Below the pieces are notes generated by a model. The model was given only the letters and a program-made list of their open reading frames with translations. It was not told the DNA's origin and searched no databases. A program made the position numbers and the translations under genes. A stretch of DNA of 64,000 bases from Tubiluchus corallicola (taxonomy: Eukaryota > Priapulida > Priapulimorpha > Priapulimorphida > Tubiluchidae). The DNA lies in NCBI GenBank assembly GCA_030141605.1, contig JAQGDQ010000216.1, forward strand, positions 290,259-354,258, given 5' to 3'. This document shows positions 20,355 through 29,666 of the stretch, piece after piece. Numbering within the stretch: the first letter of the stretch is position 1; every line of letters begins with the position of its first letter.

Positions 20355-20852
20355 CTATTTTTCAGGCTGGCTTTTAAACTCGCGCTTCAGGTTGATCATT
20401 TTTATAGCTGTAATGGCAGCTTCGTCTCCTTTATTTCCCAATATGCCGCCGGCGCGATCCATTGCCTGTTGCTGGTTGTCGGTTGTAAGCACTCCAAAAA
20501 TAACAGGGGTATTACTGTTTAAGTTCACCTGCATGGCTCCTTGCGTAACACCTTGGCATACAAAGTCGAAGTGGCTGGTTTCTCCACGAATTACACAGCC
20601 CAGCAATATAATGGCATCAACATTGGTATATTTTGCGAAAAACTGACCTCCCAATGCCAACTCAAAACTGCCCGGAACATGTTTAATTATAATATTATCA
20701 TCACCAATACTACTCTTTTTTAGCGTTTTCACCGCTCCTTTTAAAAGGGCACCGGTAACTTCGCTGTTCCATTCTGATACAACTATGCCAAATGTCATAA
20801 GTTCGATGTCCGGCACGGATTGTATCTCGGTAGACTTGCCTTTTGTAACCAT
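20355..20852 (-). CDS. ribH: 6,7-dimethyl-8-ribityllumazine synthase
   Basis: This 165-residue enzyme makes the riboflavin precursor lumazine from ribitylaminouracil and dihydroxybutanone phosphate, usually as an icosahedral shell. Family marks are VVSEWNSEVT near residue 24, the PGSFELAL segment near 60, the CVIRGETSHFDFVCQG motif with the catalytic His near 90, and FGVLTTDNQQQA near 118. Length is typical. It lies 91 bp after a TPR-protein gene on the same strand. Only 27 bp separate its stop from the IS256 target duplication, so its terminator may have been altered by that insertion. Confidence 0.95.
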   Translation of the reverse strand: MVTKGKSTEIQSVPDIELMTFGIVVSEWNSEVTGALLKGAVKTLKKSSIGDDNIIIKHVPGSFELALGGQFFAKYTNVDAIILLGCVIRGETSHFDFVCQGVTQGAMQVNLNSNTPVIFGVLTTDNQQQAMDRAGGILGNKGDEAAITAIKMINLKREFKSQPEK

Positions 20853-20943
20853 ATTAAGAGTGTTTTTGTGTAATAGTAATCTCTCTCTTTCCCCATTTTG
20901 TTCCAGAGGGGGCCCTGTTGATATGGTATGGTAAGTTTCCGGA

Positions 20944-21639
20944 TTACTTGCTTAGCATAATATTGGTGCGTGCAATATATTTGTCTATATGCCTTCCTTC
21001 TGCAGAGTCGGGGTATTTATCCCTGATCTGTTCGTACGCCATCAGCGCTTTTTGCAGGTTGCCAATCTCCTTATATGTTACAGCAGCTTTCATCAAATAG
21101 ATAGGAGAGGTGAGCTTATTATCGCTTTGTGTGGCAGCCTCCATATATAGTTTTGCTGCTTTTTCATATTCACCTATTTCGGAGTATGCATCTCCTGTAG
21201 CACCTTTTGCAACAGGTCCCAAAAGCTTATCTTTTGTGTGAAATTTTTCCAGAAATTCAATAGCGTCTTCAAACTGTCCGAGGCGCAGGAATGAAATTCC
21301 TGTGTAGTATAGCGCCAGTTTTCCTGATTTTGTATTGCCAAAGTCATCTATGATATCAAGAAATCCCGGATAATTACCATCGCCGTTAATAGCGAGGTCA
21401 AGCGAATCTTTGCTGAAGTATCGTTCGGCAACAAACATTTGCTCACTGGCAGTTTTTTGGCGAGGAAGGGTGTAGAAACGGTGTGTAGATATTAAAATCA
21501 CCACTGCTGCAACTACTATCACTAATACAGCCGTGATGGCTTTCCTATACTTTTCAAAGAGCTGTTCCGCGGAAGTTAGTGCACTTTCAACCTCTTGTAA
21601 GTTGGTGTCAATTTTACTTTTTTTGCTTGCTTTGCTCAT
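20944..21639 (-). CDS. Membrane-anchored tetratricopeptide-repeat protein
   Basis: A 231-residue protein started here at the ATG at 21637-21639 (MSKASKKSKIDTNL); the open frame extends 28 codons upstream without support. A basic cytoplasmic N-terminus is followed by one membrane helix (about 38-56, ITAVLVIVVAAVVILIS). The rest is TPR-like helical hairpins, for example GDAYSEIGEYEKAAKLYMEA and EIGNLQKALMAYEQIRDKYP. Its topology resembles YfgM-type proteins that work with membrane insertion and periplasmic chaperones, which is inference. It lies upstream of ribH on the same strand and divergent from recF. Confidence 0.75.
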   Translation of the reverse strand: MSKASKKSKIDTNLQEVESALTSAEQLFEKYRKAITAVLVIVVAAVVILISTHRFYTLPRQKTASEQMFVAERYFSKDSLDLAINGDGNYPGFLDIIDDFGNTKSGKLALYYTGISFLRLGQFEDAIEFLEKFHTKDKLLGPVAKGATGDAYSEIGEYEKAAKLYMEAATQSDNKLTSPIYLMKAAVTYKEIGNLQKALMAYEQIRDKYPDSAEGRHIDKYIARTNIMLSK

Positions 21640-22111
21640 ATTCTGATTCAAATACTTTTTTAAAATAGTTGTGATAGGGACAAAAGTATATCTTTTTGCC
21701 GAACAGATTTCTATTTTTTCCATATAATTTTACGGAGCTACCAGATTGAAAATAAAGTTTTAAATATGTTTATTTAAAAAGAGCCCTTTGCAAGGCGAAA
21801 TATTTTGACTCTGATTTAGGAAAAATTGAATAATAAATCACTCCTTGTCACTGCGAATTATGGGATTGGTGAAATATAAATTGGTGAAAAGATGGGTTTT
21901 ACAAAGAGTCTCTCAATGGGCGATATCATAGTCGCGGTACGAGATGGTGAGATAGCGAGGGTAACGGACAGCTGGCGCAGCTTAATACTTATTGATAAGT
22001 TCCTGATAAGAAAAATATGGGTATATTGCCGAAAGCGGTTATTTTTGGCCAAAATGTATAGATGTAAGGTTTAGCTTTTGTTGCTCAACACTGGAAATTA
22101 TCATTGTTTTT
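21640..22111. other. Divergent intergenic region before recF
   Basis: 472 bp between the TPR gene and recF. On the minus strand TACTTTTG at 21681-21688 is a plausible -7 element for the TPR gene. A 60-codon plus-strand frame (21892-22074) reads MGFTKSLSMGDIIVAVRDGE; I do not recognise it, and its position before recF with no family match makes it doubtful. Confidence 0.45.
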
Positions 22112-23218
22112 ATGCATATAAGTGAGTTATCTGTTGTCAATTACAAAAATATTACTGAAGCCAGGCTACAGCTTTCTTCAAAGCTGAATTGCTTTATTGG
22201 TAATAACGGAGTTGGCAAGACCAATCTTCTTGATTGTATCTACTACCTTTCGTTTTGCAGGAGTTATTTCAACGCTTCCGATATTTACAATATAAAGCAT
22301 GGGGAGGAGTTTTTTATTCTGCAGGGTAGGTACATGAAGGGAGAGGATGGGGAAGAGGAGGTACATTGCGGGTTGAAGAGGGGGCAGAGGAAGAGGTTTC
22401 GCCGCAATAAGAAGGAGTATCAGAGGCTATTGGAGCATATTGGTGTATTGCCACTTGTCATGGTTTCCCCATCCGATGTACAGCTTATTCTTGGAGGAAG
22501 CGAGGAGCGCAGAAAGTTTATGGACAATGTGATATCCCAGTCTGACCGTACCTACCTTAGTTGGCTGGTGAGGTATAATAGAGCTGTTTTGCAGAGGAAC
22601 AGCCTACTTAAACATTTTGCAAAGAATCATGTTTTTGACGCAGCTGGCTTGGAGGTGTGGGATGAGCAGCTTGTAGCTTTTGGAGAAAAGATATATAAAA
22701 AGAGAACAGAGTTTCTTTCGGATTTATTACCGGTATTTCAGAAGTATTACCAGCTTGTTTCTAAGGGAGGTGAAGAGGTCTCTCTTAAATATTTATCACA
22801 ACTGGAGAGTGGCGGGTTCAGGGACATGTTGAGAGAGGCTCTTCCTAAAGACAGGATATTGCAATATACTTCAACGGGAGTCCACAAGGATGACTTGGAT
22901 TTAAAACTGGGTGGTTACCCCATAAAAAAGCTGGGTTCACAGGGTCAAAAAAAGACATATCTTATTTCGTTGAAATTGGCGCAGTTTGAGTTTATAAGCT
23001 CGGTGAGTGGGGCAAAGCCTATACTGCTTTTGGATGATATTTTCGATAAGCTTGACAGTGAAAGAGTAGAGCAGATTGTAAGCCTTGTCTCCGGAAACAC
23101 CTTCGGGCAGATATTTATTACTGATACAAATAGAGAGCATCTTGACAGTATTATATCCAGCTCGTTGGACGATTACAAGATATTTAATGTTACAGGCAGC
23201 GGGGTAGTTAGTGGTTGA
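22112..23218 (+). CDS. recF: DNA replication and repair protein RecF
   Basis: A 368-residue SMC-like ATPase that loads RecA at single-strand gaps. The Walker A loop FIGNNGVGKTNLL lies at residues 28-40 (Lys36, Thr37). A signature-like segment KKLGSQGQKKTYLISLKLAQ is near 272, and Walker B is LLLDDIFDKLDSER near 308-320. The length is typical for RecF. It is divergent from the TPR gene and followed almost without a gap by a DUF721 gene, an arrangement often seen in Bacteroidota. Confidence 0.95.
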   Translation: MHISELSVVNYKNITEARLQLSSKLNCFIGNNGVGKTNLLDCIYYLSFCRSYFNASDIYNIKHGEEFFILQGRYMKGEDGEEEVHCGLKRGQRKRFRRNKKEYQRLLEHIGVLPLVMVSPSDVQLILGGSEERRKFMDNVISQSDRTYLSWLVRYNRAVLQRNSLLKHFAKNHVFDAAGLEVWDEQLVAFGEKIYKKRTEFLSDLLPVFQKYYQLVSKGGEEVSLKYLSQLESGGFRDMLREALPKDRILQYTSTGVHKDDLDLKLGGYPIKKLGSQGQKKTYLISLKLAQFEFISSVSGAKPILLLDDIFDKLDSERVEQIVSLVSGNTFGQIFITDTNREHLDSIISSSLDDYKIFNVTGSGVVSG

Positions 23219-23238
23219 ATACAAAAAATGTATTGAAA

Positions 23239-23529
23239 ATGCGCAGGAATAAAGCGGTGAAGTTTGGTAATGTTATGAAGGATCTCTTAAAAGAGACTGG
23301 AATAGAGGAGAAGCTATCTGATGCCAGGAGTGTGAGCGCGTGGAGTGAGGTGGTAGGAGAGGTTATTGTAAAGGCAACAAGGAGTATTTATATTAGGAAT
23401 GGTGTACTCTATGTGCATCTCTCTTCTTCAGTGGTACGGAATGAACTGTTTATGATGCGACAAAGAATAATAAGTGATATAAACAGCAAGCCCGGTGTAA
23501 GCAAGATAAAGGCAATAGTTTTGAAGTAG
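23239..23529 (+). CDS. DUF721 (DciA-like) protein
   Basis: A 96-residue small basic protein, MRRNKAVKFGNVMKDLLKET onward. It contains the DUF721 pattern with AWSEVVGEVIVKATRSIYIR and GVLYVHLSSSVVRNELFMMR. The frame is open from 23215, overlapping the recF stop, but the ATG at 23239 is the better start. DUF721 proteins include DciA, which assists DnaB helicase loading; that role is proposed for the family and not shown here. It probably shares a transcript with recF. Confidence 0.8.
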   Translation: MRRNKAVKFGNVMKDLLKETGIEEKLSDARSVSAWSEVVGEVIVKATRSIYIRNGVLYVHLSSSVVRNELFMMRQRIISDINSKPGVSKIKAIVLK

Positions 23530-23617
23530 GTGCGGAGGCAGAGGGTATAGTGTACCTTTCGGTGTTTTATTAGAGGCAGCAAACAAGTATAGTAGATGGG
23601 TGTTTTAAAGGATATAT

Positions 23618-26020
23618 ATGGATAATGGTGTGAGAAAAGTTGGTGTTCTTCGTTTTATTATTTTGCTTCCCCTGTTTTTGGGAGCGCTGATAATTGTAGT
23701 TTTTTTTTCATGTGTCGGCCGTGGAGGGAGGAGTACCGGGCATACTGAGCCTGATGTTTATGCAGGATCGGAAAGCTGTAAAGAGTGTCATGAGGAGTTT
23801 TACCGCCTGTGGTCGACATCGCACCATGGTAAAGCGATGCAGCCGCTAGATGAGAGTTTTACTTCCGACAAGGTTCCCGAGATGAGAGAGTGGCAAGAGG
23901 TTGAGGGTGGGGAGTTTAGGATAGTGAAGCGCGAAGGGAAGTTATTATATGAGGAGCGTACCGGAGATAGTATTAACGTTTATGAGGCTGTTCATGCTAT
24001 GGGTGGCAAGAATATTTTCTATTTTCTTACACCACTGGATAAGGGTAGGCTACAGGTGCTACCTTTGGCTTATGACCTTAATCGGGAAGAGTGGTACAAT
24101 ACCCAGGAGAGTGCTGTCAGGCACTTTGTAGAGGTAGTGGAAGATGAGGCACTACCGTGGAAGCATTATCTGTATACGTTTAATACAACTTGTCACAGCT
24201 GTCACGTTAGCCAGCTGGAAAATAATTATGATCTGGAGTCCGGCACCTATTTTACTACATGGAGGGAACCCGGTATCAACTGTGAGGCGTGTCATGGCCC
24301 GTCAAGGGAGCATGTCGATGTTTTTCGCAATGCGAAGGATGGAGAGCATCCTGATGACTGGAAGATATTGTTGACATCAAAGTTTACAACGGAGCAGCAC
24401 AATTCGACATGTTCATCATGCCATGCGAAAATGTCGCCGGTTACAGCCCATTATCAGCCGGGTGAGGAGTTTTACGATCATTTTAATCTTGTAACCCTAG
24501 ACAATATTGATTATTACCCCGACGGTCGTGATCTGGGCGAGAATTATACTTACACGAGCTGGAGTCAGAGCCCTTGTGTTCAGGCAGGAGCGGAGTTTCA
24601 TTGTGTTACGTGTCACACCTCATCGGGGCGTTATCGTTTTGCCGAGGAGGACCACAATAATGCATGTATGCCGTGTCATCAAAGTAAGGTGGAGAATATA
24701 GAGGCTCATTCATACCATCCGGCAGATAGTAAGGCGGGGCAGTGTGTGGCGTGCCACATGCCAAAGACCGAGTTTGCCAGAATGGTGCGTAGCGATCACT
24801 CTATGCGTCCGCCTATGCCTGCCGCAAGTGTTGAATTTGGTTCCCCAAACGCGTGTAATATTTGTCATGAAGGCAGAGATGCTGCTTGGGCAGACAGGGT
24901 GGTGCGTAAGCGGTATAAAAAGGATTATCAGGCTTCGGTGGTTTATGTTGGTAAGCTGATAAAGGAGGCGAGAGATAATGATTTTAGCAGGGTAGGGGAG
25001 ATGCTGAGCTATATAAAAGAGAATGCAGACAAGGAGGTGTACACAGCGTCGTTAATAAGGTTGGTTGCCCGCGCTACTGATGATAGCAAGTGGGATGTTT
25101 TCAGGGATATGCTGTCTGCTGCCGAGTCGCCACTGGTTAGGATAGCTGCTGCTGAGGGGCTTGCTTCCGATTTTTCGCCGAAAAGTAAAAGTGTACTGTT
25201 AAGAGCATTAGATGACAGATATATGGCTGTGCGCATGGCTGCTATTTCATCATTAACACTTTACCCCCGAAGCTCTTTTTCACGGGCGGAGCTTTTAAAG
25301 CTTACTCCTTGTTTTGAGGATTATGAGGAGTTGCTTACTGCACGTATTGACGAGTGGTCGGCACACTATAATCTGGGTAACTTTTATACTCAGCAGGAGC
25401 GGTTTGATGAAGCGCTGTCTGCTTACAATATTTCGGCTGGGTTAAATCCGGAAGCGGTGCCTTCATTAGTGAATGCGGGATATGTTTATGGTCTGGTTGG
25501 CGACTACGCCACAGCAGAAAAGAGGCTTGTACAGGCTCTTGTGGTTGCTCCTGATAATGAGGCTGCAAATCTTAACTATGCCCTTTTGCTGGGTGAGCAG
25601 GGACGCATGGGTGAGGCTGAGACTGTATATCGCAAGCTTATGGAGATAAACCCCAAGTCGGTTACTGCCGCATACAACCTTGCCGTTATTCTATCCAAAC
25701 AGAACATAGATGAGGCTCTGGTCTTTAGCGAGCTTGCTGCCCGGCATGATTCGGACAACAGTCGTTACAGCTATACATACGCCTATTTCCTTTTGCAGGC
25801 CAATAAAGGTTTGGAGGCTGAGAAGGTATTGCTACAGCTGATAAGCGATTTTCCGGATTATGGAGACGCGTATGCGCTGCTTGCCAACTACTATCTGGAA
25901 TCCGGTAGTGTAGACAAGGCAAAGAGTGTCTATACTAAAGCGTTGGAAGAGCAGAGTATTCCTGAAAGTGTAAAGCAGGCATTTGCTCGTAGCTTATTGC
26001 AGCTTAACGGTAGCAGGTAA
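23618..26020 (+). CDS. Octaheme c-type cytochrome with HEAT-like and TPR domains
   Basis: An 800-residue exported protein. A membrane helix at 12-30 ends in FFSC (Cys32), so it is either a lipoprotein or an anchored protein. Eight CXXCH heme-binding motifs start at Cys54, 192, 222, 265, 329, 350, 376 and 413 (CKECH, CHSCH, CEACH, CSSCH, CVTCH, CMPCH, CVACH, CNICH). The layout resembles cytochrome c554-type multiheme modules. Residues about 430-570 look like HEAT-like helical repeats (SPLVRIAAAEGLA, MAVRMAAISSL). From about 585 to the end are TPR units (SAHYNLGNFYTQQERFDEAL). It should act in the periplasm or at the outer membrane in electron transfer. It follows the DUF721 gene by 88 bp. Substrate and partners are unknown. 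Confidence 0.88.
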   Translation: MDNGVRKVGVLRFIILLPLFLGALIIVVFFSCVGRGGRSTGHTEPDVYAGSESCKECHEEFYRLWSTSHHGKAMQPLDESFTSDKVPEMREWQEVEGGEFRIVKREGKLLYEERTGDSINVYEAVHAMGGKNIFYFLTPLDKGRLQVLPLAYDLNREEWYNTQESAVRHFVEVVEDEALPWKHYLYTFNTTCHSCHVSQLENNYDLESGTYFTTWREPGINCEACHGPSREHVDVFRNAKDGEHPDDWKILLTSKFTTEQHNSTCSSCHAKMSPVTAHYQPGEEFYDHFNLVTLDNIDYYPDGRDLGENYTYTSWSQSPCVQAGAEFHCVTCHTSSGRYRFAEEDHNNACMPCHQSKVENIEAHSYHPADSKAGQCVACHMPKTEFARMVRSDHSMRPPMPAASVEFGSPNACNICHEGRDAAWADRVVRKRYKKDYQASVVYVGKLIKEARDNDFSRVGEMLSYIKENADKEVYTASLIRLVARATDDSKWDVFRDMLSAAESPLVRIAAAEGLASDFSPKSKSVLLRALDDRYMAVRMAAISSLTLYPRSSFSRAELLKLTPCFEDYEELLTARIDEWSAHYNLGNFYTQQERFDEALSAYNISAGLNPEAVPSLVNAGYVYGLVGDYATAEKRLVQALVVAPDNEAANLNYALLLGEQGRMGEAETVYRKLMEINPKSVTAAYNLAVILSKQNIDEALVFSELAARHDSDNSRYSYTYAYFLLQANKGLEAEKVLLQLISDFPDYGDAYALLANYYLESGSVDKAKSVYTKALEEQSIPESVKQAFARSLLQLNGSR

Positions 26021-26051
26021 TAACGAGCTCTTCGCAAAGTTCACGTTTTAT

Positions 26052-27389
26052 GACACTGTTTCACAAAGTGTGTAAACTAAAAAAATACCGAGGGTTTGGC
26101 TATTTATAGCTGGACCCTTTTTTCAAATATAACTAAGAACTGATTCAAGACAATGCCCCAGTTTCTGATTGGCATTGACCATTTTTTAGTTGCTTCTCTG
26201 GTTGCCAAAAATACAGATTTCATTACAGCCTGGTCTGACGGGAATGAAAGTTTGTTTTTTGTGTATTTTCTGATTTTTCCGTTGAGATTCTCAATCAGGT
26301 TGGTTGTATAAATTATCTTTATGATTTCCAGCGGAAACTCAAAGAATACGGTTAGATCTTCCCAGTTGTCTCGCCAGCTTTTAATTGCGTAAGAGTATTT
26401 ATCCTCCCAAGCTGCTGCAAAATCTTCTAAAGCTGCTTTTGCAGCCTCTTTTGTATGGGCGTTATAGATTTGCTTCATATCTTTTGTAAATGCCTTTTTA
26501 TCTTTCCAAACCACGTATCTGCTTGCGTTACGGATTTGATGAACAACACATATTTGTGTTTTAGATTCAGGGAAAACAGTTCGGATAGTATCTGTAAAGC
26601 CATTCAAGTTATCTGTTGCCGTAATCAGGATATCGTTAACTCCACGGGCTTTCATATCGGTAAGTACGTTCATCCAAAAGGCAGCGGACTCACTCTTGCC
26701 CAACCATAAGCCAAGAACCTCTTTTTTCCCATCTCTGCGAAGTCCTACGGCAATGTAAACGGTTTTGTTGACGACCTTAGAGTTCTCCCGCACTTTAAAT
26801 ACAATGCCATCCATCCAAACAATTAGGTATACAATTTCCAGAGGTCGGTTCTGCCACGCTACAATGTCGTTGGTGACTGAATCGGTAATCCTTGATATGG
26901 TGGATGTAGAAACTTCAAAACCGTATAGCTCCCGAATTTGCTCTTCAATATCGCTATTACTCATTCCTTTAGCATAAAACGAAACAATGATATTCTCTAA
27001 GCCATCGACCATGTTCCCTCCTTTGGGTACAATCATCGGATTAAACGAAGCATCACGGTCTCGGGGAACCTGAATGTTGGATTCTCCCAGAGTGGTTCGG
27101 ACTCTCTTCTCTGAATAGCCATTGCGGGCATTCTGATTATTCGATTTTTGATTCTTATCATAGCCTAAATGACCATCGAGTTCTCCTTCAAGCATCTTTT
27201 CAATGCCTCGTTTTTGGAGCTCTTGTAAAAAACCATTGAGCTCTTCCCCTGAATTAAACTGTTCAAGGAAATCATCATTTAATAAATCTTCTTTTTTCAT
27301 TACTGTCTAAAGTTTTAAAATTAAACAAAAAAATGCCGAGGGTTGCAACCCTCGGCATTTTCTATTTACACAGTTTATGAGATAGTGCT
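26052..27389 (-). mobile_element. IS256-family insertion sequence, copy 2 (intact), with 8-bp target duplication
   Basis: A 1338-bp element in opposite orientation to copy 1, with the same end sequences. It is flanked by the 8-bp direct repeat CGTTTTAT at 26044-26051 and 27390-27397, the expected duplication size for IS256-type elements. It sits between the multiheme cytochrome gene and floA without hitting either. Confidence 0.93.
26104..27300 (-). CDS. IS256-family (mutator-type) transposase, intact
   Basis: A complete 398-residue transposase. The N-terminal part contains [14 protein letters not shown] and the [13 protein letters not shown] region typical of the IS256/MuDR group. The likely catalytic triad is Asp164 (VWMDGIVF), Asp230 (TATDNLNGF) and Glu337 ([12 protein letters not shown]), and a CVVHQIRN motif lies near 251. 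It binds the element ends and carries out copy-paste type transposition through a circle intermediate in this family. It is the only transposase in the window that reads as full length without a lesion. The defective copy at 19073 is nearly identical. Confidence 0.93.
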   Translation of the reverse strand: MKKEDLLNDDFLEQFNSGEELNGFLQELQKRGIEKMLEGELDGHLGYDKNQKSNNQNARNGYSEKRVRTTLGESNIQVPRDRDASFNPMIVPKGGNMVDGLENIIVSFYAKGMSNSDIEEQIRELYGFEVSTSTISRITDSVTNDIVAWQNRPLEIVYLIVWMDGIVFKVRENSKVVNKTVYIAVGLRRDGKKEVLGLWLGKSESAAFWMNVLTDMKARGVNDILITATDNLNGFTDTIRTVFPESKTQICVVHQIRNASRYVVWKDKKAFTKDMKQIYNAHTKEAAKAALEDFAAAWEDKYSYAIKSWRDNWEDLTVFFEFPLEIIKIIYTTNLIENLNGKIRKYTKNKLSFPSDQAVMKSVFLATREATKKWSMPIRNWGIVLNQFLVIFEKRVQL

Positions 27390-27481
27390 CGTTTTATTAG
27401 CACTTTTATCAGGATTCTTTTTTAAGCCATCATTTTTGGACAGCCTCTTTGTGCGACTATTGAGCAGTGAAAAAGTTTTGA

Positions 27482-28474
27482 CTAATCGTTGACATCCTCT
27501 TCTGTATCCTGTCTGTCATCATCTGCAATTGATTCCCTCATAAAGGTGTCAGCGCCTATATTTTTGTATTTCATATAGTCCATGACACCAAGGTTGCCAC
27601 TCTTAAACGCTGTTGATATTGCTAAAGGAACCTGAGCTTCCGCTTCAATTACTTTTGCGCGTGCCTCCTGAGCTTTCGCCCGCATTTCCTGCTCTAGAGC
27701 GACTGCCATTGCGCGACGTTCCTCTGCTTTTGCCTGAGCTATGTTTTTATCTGCATCTGCCTGATCCATTTGAAGGACCGCCCCTATATTTTTACCAATA
27801 TCAATATCTGCAATATCAATAGATAGTATTTCAAATGCTGTTCCTGCATCCAACCCTTTTTCTAGCACCAATTTTGATATTGAGTCGGGGTTCTCCAGCA
27901 CCTCTTTGTGGGAATATGAGGATCCAATTGAGGATACGATACCTTCTCCCACTCTTGCCAAGATGGTCTCTTCTCCTGCTCCTCCGACAAGCTGCTTGAT
28001 GTTTGCCCTTACTGTTACACGAGCTTTGCAAATAAGCTGTATTCCATCTTTGGCAACGGCTGTAACTGGGGGCGTGTCAATGACTTTTGGGTTTACTGAC
28101 ATTTGAACAGCCTGAAACACATCTCTTCCCGCCAAATCAATTGCTGTGGCCATGTTAAAAGACAAGTCAATATTGGCTTTTTCGGCGGATACGAGAGCAT
28201 GAACAACGCTTTCAACCCGTCCCCCCGCAAGGTAATGAGCCTCCAGTTGATCCCGCATTACCGCTTTCAGCCCGGCCTTATGTGCTTCTATCATCGCTCT
28301 TGTAATAGTACCGGGAGGAACCTTCCTGAATCTCATTAGAAAAAGTTGCAGTATTGATATGTTAACTCCTGAAACAAGAGCAGAGAACCATAACCCTATC
28401 GGGATAAGGTAAACAAACAGCATCAGGAGTACAATTATCCCTACAAAAATTCCAATAATACTTGCCATGTCCAT
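27482..28474 (-). CDS. floA: Flotillin-like protein FloA
   Basis: A 330-residue membrane-associated scaffold protein. It has an N-terminal hydrophobic hairpin (about 5-48), an SPFH/band-7-like domain, and an Ala/Glu-rich coiled coil from about 230 ([20 protein letters not shown]). FloA proteins organise membrane microdomains and affect fluidity and envelope enzymes. The gene begins 3 bp after the NfeD stop, the usual nfeD-floA pairing. The acidic tail ([13 protein letters not shown]) is visible. An ATG two codons in (MASIIG) is an alternative start. Confidence 0.93.
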   Translation of the reverse strand: MDMASIIGIFVGIIVLLMLFVYLIPIGLWFSALVSGVNISILQLFLMRFRKVPPGTITRAMIEAHKAGLKAVMRDQLEAHYLAGGRVESVVHALVSAEKANIDLSFNMATAIDLAGRDVFQAVQMSVNPKVIDTPPVTAVAKDGIQLICKARVTVRANIKQLVGGAGEETILARVGEGIVSSIGSSYSHKEVLENPDSISKLVLEKGLDAGTAFEILSIDIADIDIGKNIGAVLQMDQADADKNIAQAKAEERRAMAVALEQEMRAKAQEARAKVIEAEAQVPLAISTAFKSGNLGVMDYMKYKNIGADTFMRESIADDDRQDTEEDVND

Positions 28475-28477
28475 AGT

Positions 28478-28954
28478 TTATCGACTTTTTATTTGTTTAA
28501 TAACTAATTGATTTTTTAGCACTTTAATTACTTTTACCCTCTCTCCTGCATCAATCAGGTTTCCGGAGGTTTTACCTTCATACACATTGTTGTCTACCAA
28601 TATCTTCCCTATAGGTGCCAGCCTTGTTAATGCAACACCTCTGTCTCCCTGCTTTACAGCCTGCTTGTCTATTTGAGCTGCTTTGCCTGTAATAGCAGAG
28701 CTTAGTCTCATTTTTTTTCCCAACCTGCCTTTAAAGAAGCGGTAGAAAATGATCGGGGTTACTATTGTGACAAGAAGCAATGCAAGAACACCTCCCCATA
28801 TGCCATAGTTGACAAAAGCCAAGTATGTACTATACACAAATAATCCCCCCCCTGCAATTCCGAAAACAGTCACACCGGGAATAACCGCAAGCTCTATAAT
28901 GAGTAGCACAGCTCCCAGAAGAATAAGTCCCAATATTATAACAATAGAGTTCAT
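28478..28954 (-). CDS. NfeD-family membrane protein
   Basis: A 158-residue protein with three or four N-terminal hydrophobic helices (about 2-75) and a C-terminal small beta domain of the NfeD/OB type (about 95-155, reading GDRGVALTRLAPIGKILVDN). It is the short NfeD form without a protease domain. NfeD proteins work with flotillins or stomatins, here the adjacent floA gene 3 bp downstream. It lies 26 bp behind clpS in the same direction. Confidence 0.88.
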   Translation of the reverse strand: MNSIVIILGLILLGAVLLIIELAVIPGVTVFGIAGGGLFVYSTYLAFVNYGIWGGVLALLLVTIVTPIIFYRFFKGRLGKKMRLSSAITGKAAQIDKQAVKQGDRGVALTRLAPIGKILVDNNVYEGKTSGNLIDAGERVKVIKVLKNQLVIKQIKSR

Positions 28955-28980
28955 ACAAGAAGATTAGAGTTAAAATCACA

Positions 28981-29256
28981 TCATCTAATTTCAACGTTGA
29001 GGCCGTATGCACCAAGTGCGTTCTCCATAGGGGCCAAATTCTCTTTTAACCCCTCTTTGATTATGCACTCACCCTTGTAGTGTGCAATATATGTGCATTG
29101 CGACGCCTGAGTTGTATCGTGGTTACATACCTTTGATAATGTATTAGCTACATGGTCAAAAGTGTTATAGTTATCATTGTAGAGTACAAGATACCTGTTT
29201 CTGGGTTCAATACTTCTGTTTACTTCTTTATCACTCTTTTTTTCCTTAATAGTCAT
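28981..29256 (-). CDS. clpS: ATP-dependent Clp protease adaptor ClpS
   Basis: A 91-residue adaptor that delivers N-degron substrates to the ClpAP/ClpCP protease. The conserved VLYNDNYNTFDHV stretch at about 28-40 is the ClpS core, followed by a helix with the HDTTQASQCTYIAHYKGEC region and a C-terminal beta strand. The length fits the family. It is the first gene of a probable clpS-nfeD-floA operon with 26-bp and 3-bp gaps. No Clp ATPase gene is in the window. Confidence 0.88.
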   Translation of the reverse strand: MTIKEKKSDKEVNRSIEPRNRYLVLYNDNYNTFDHVANTLSKVCNHDTTQASQCTYIAHYKGECIIKEGLKENLAPMENALGAYGLNVEIR

Positions 29257-29666
29257 AAATATTAATATTTAATGTTGCTTTATTACTGACTATTGCCCTA
29301 TTGTCGAGGCGTTGCTGCAAGGTAGTAATAAAAAATTGTTACCCCAAATTAATTTTGTCGGTTTGTTTTAAATCAGACATTTAATTGGCGGTGATTTACT
29401 TTCAGCAGGGGTATGTGAGGCTTTGTTTAACAGAACTGAGGCTCCTGTGAGCACACTTTTTTATTAATACTATTTTTTCTTCAGATCTTTTTATTTATAT
29501 CGGAATTACGGTTGGTTCTCTCTTCATCGTTATAATCAATTTTTTTGTTTTGCAAGAGCCCCGGCTTGATTTTGCCCATCGTGGGTGTAATTTTATATTT
29601 TTGTTTATTCGAGGCTGTAAAAAGTAGTTTTTTAAACTCGGTATTAATCCCGGAGGGCAGAGTCAA
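29257..29666. other. Divergent intergenic region between clpS and the outer-membrane protein gene
   Basis: 410 bp without a supported gene. It contains a predicted plus-strand promoter (29571-29603) and, near 29450-29500, an AT-rich motif (TTAATACTATTTTTTCTTC) that recurs behind the next gene at about 30866-30890. Confidence 0.5.
29571..29603 (+). promoter_or_regulatory. Predicted promoter of the outer-membrane protein gene
   Basis: TTTG at 29571-29574 and TATTTTTG at 29596-29603, 21 bp apart, fit the Bacteroidota -33/-7 pattern; the ATG lies at 29667. Confidence 0.45.
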
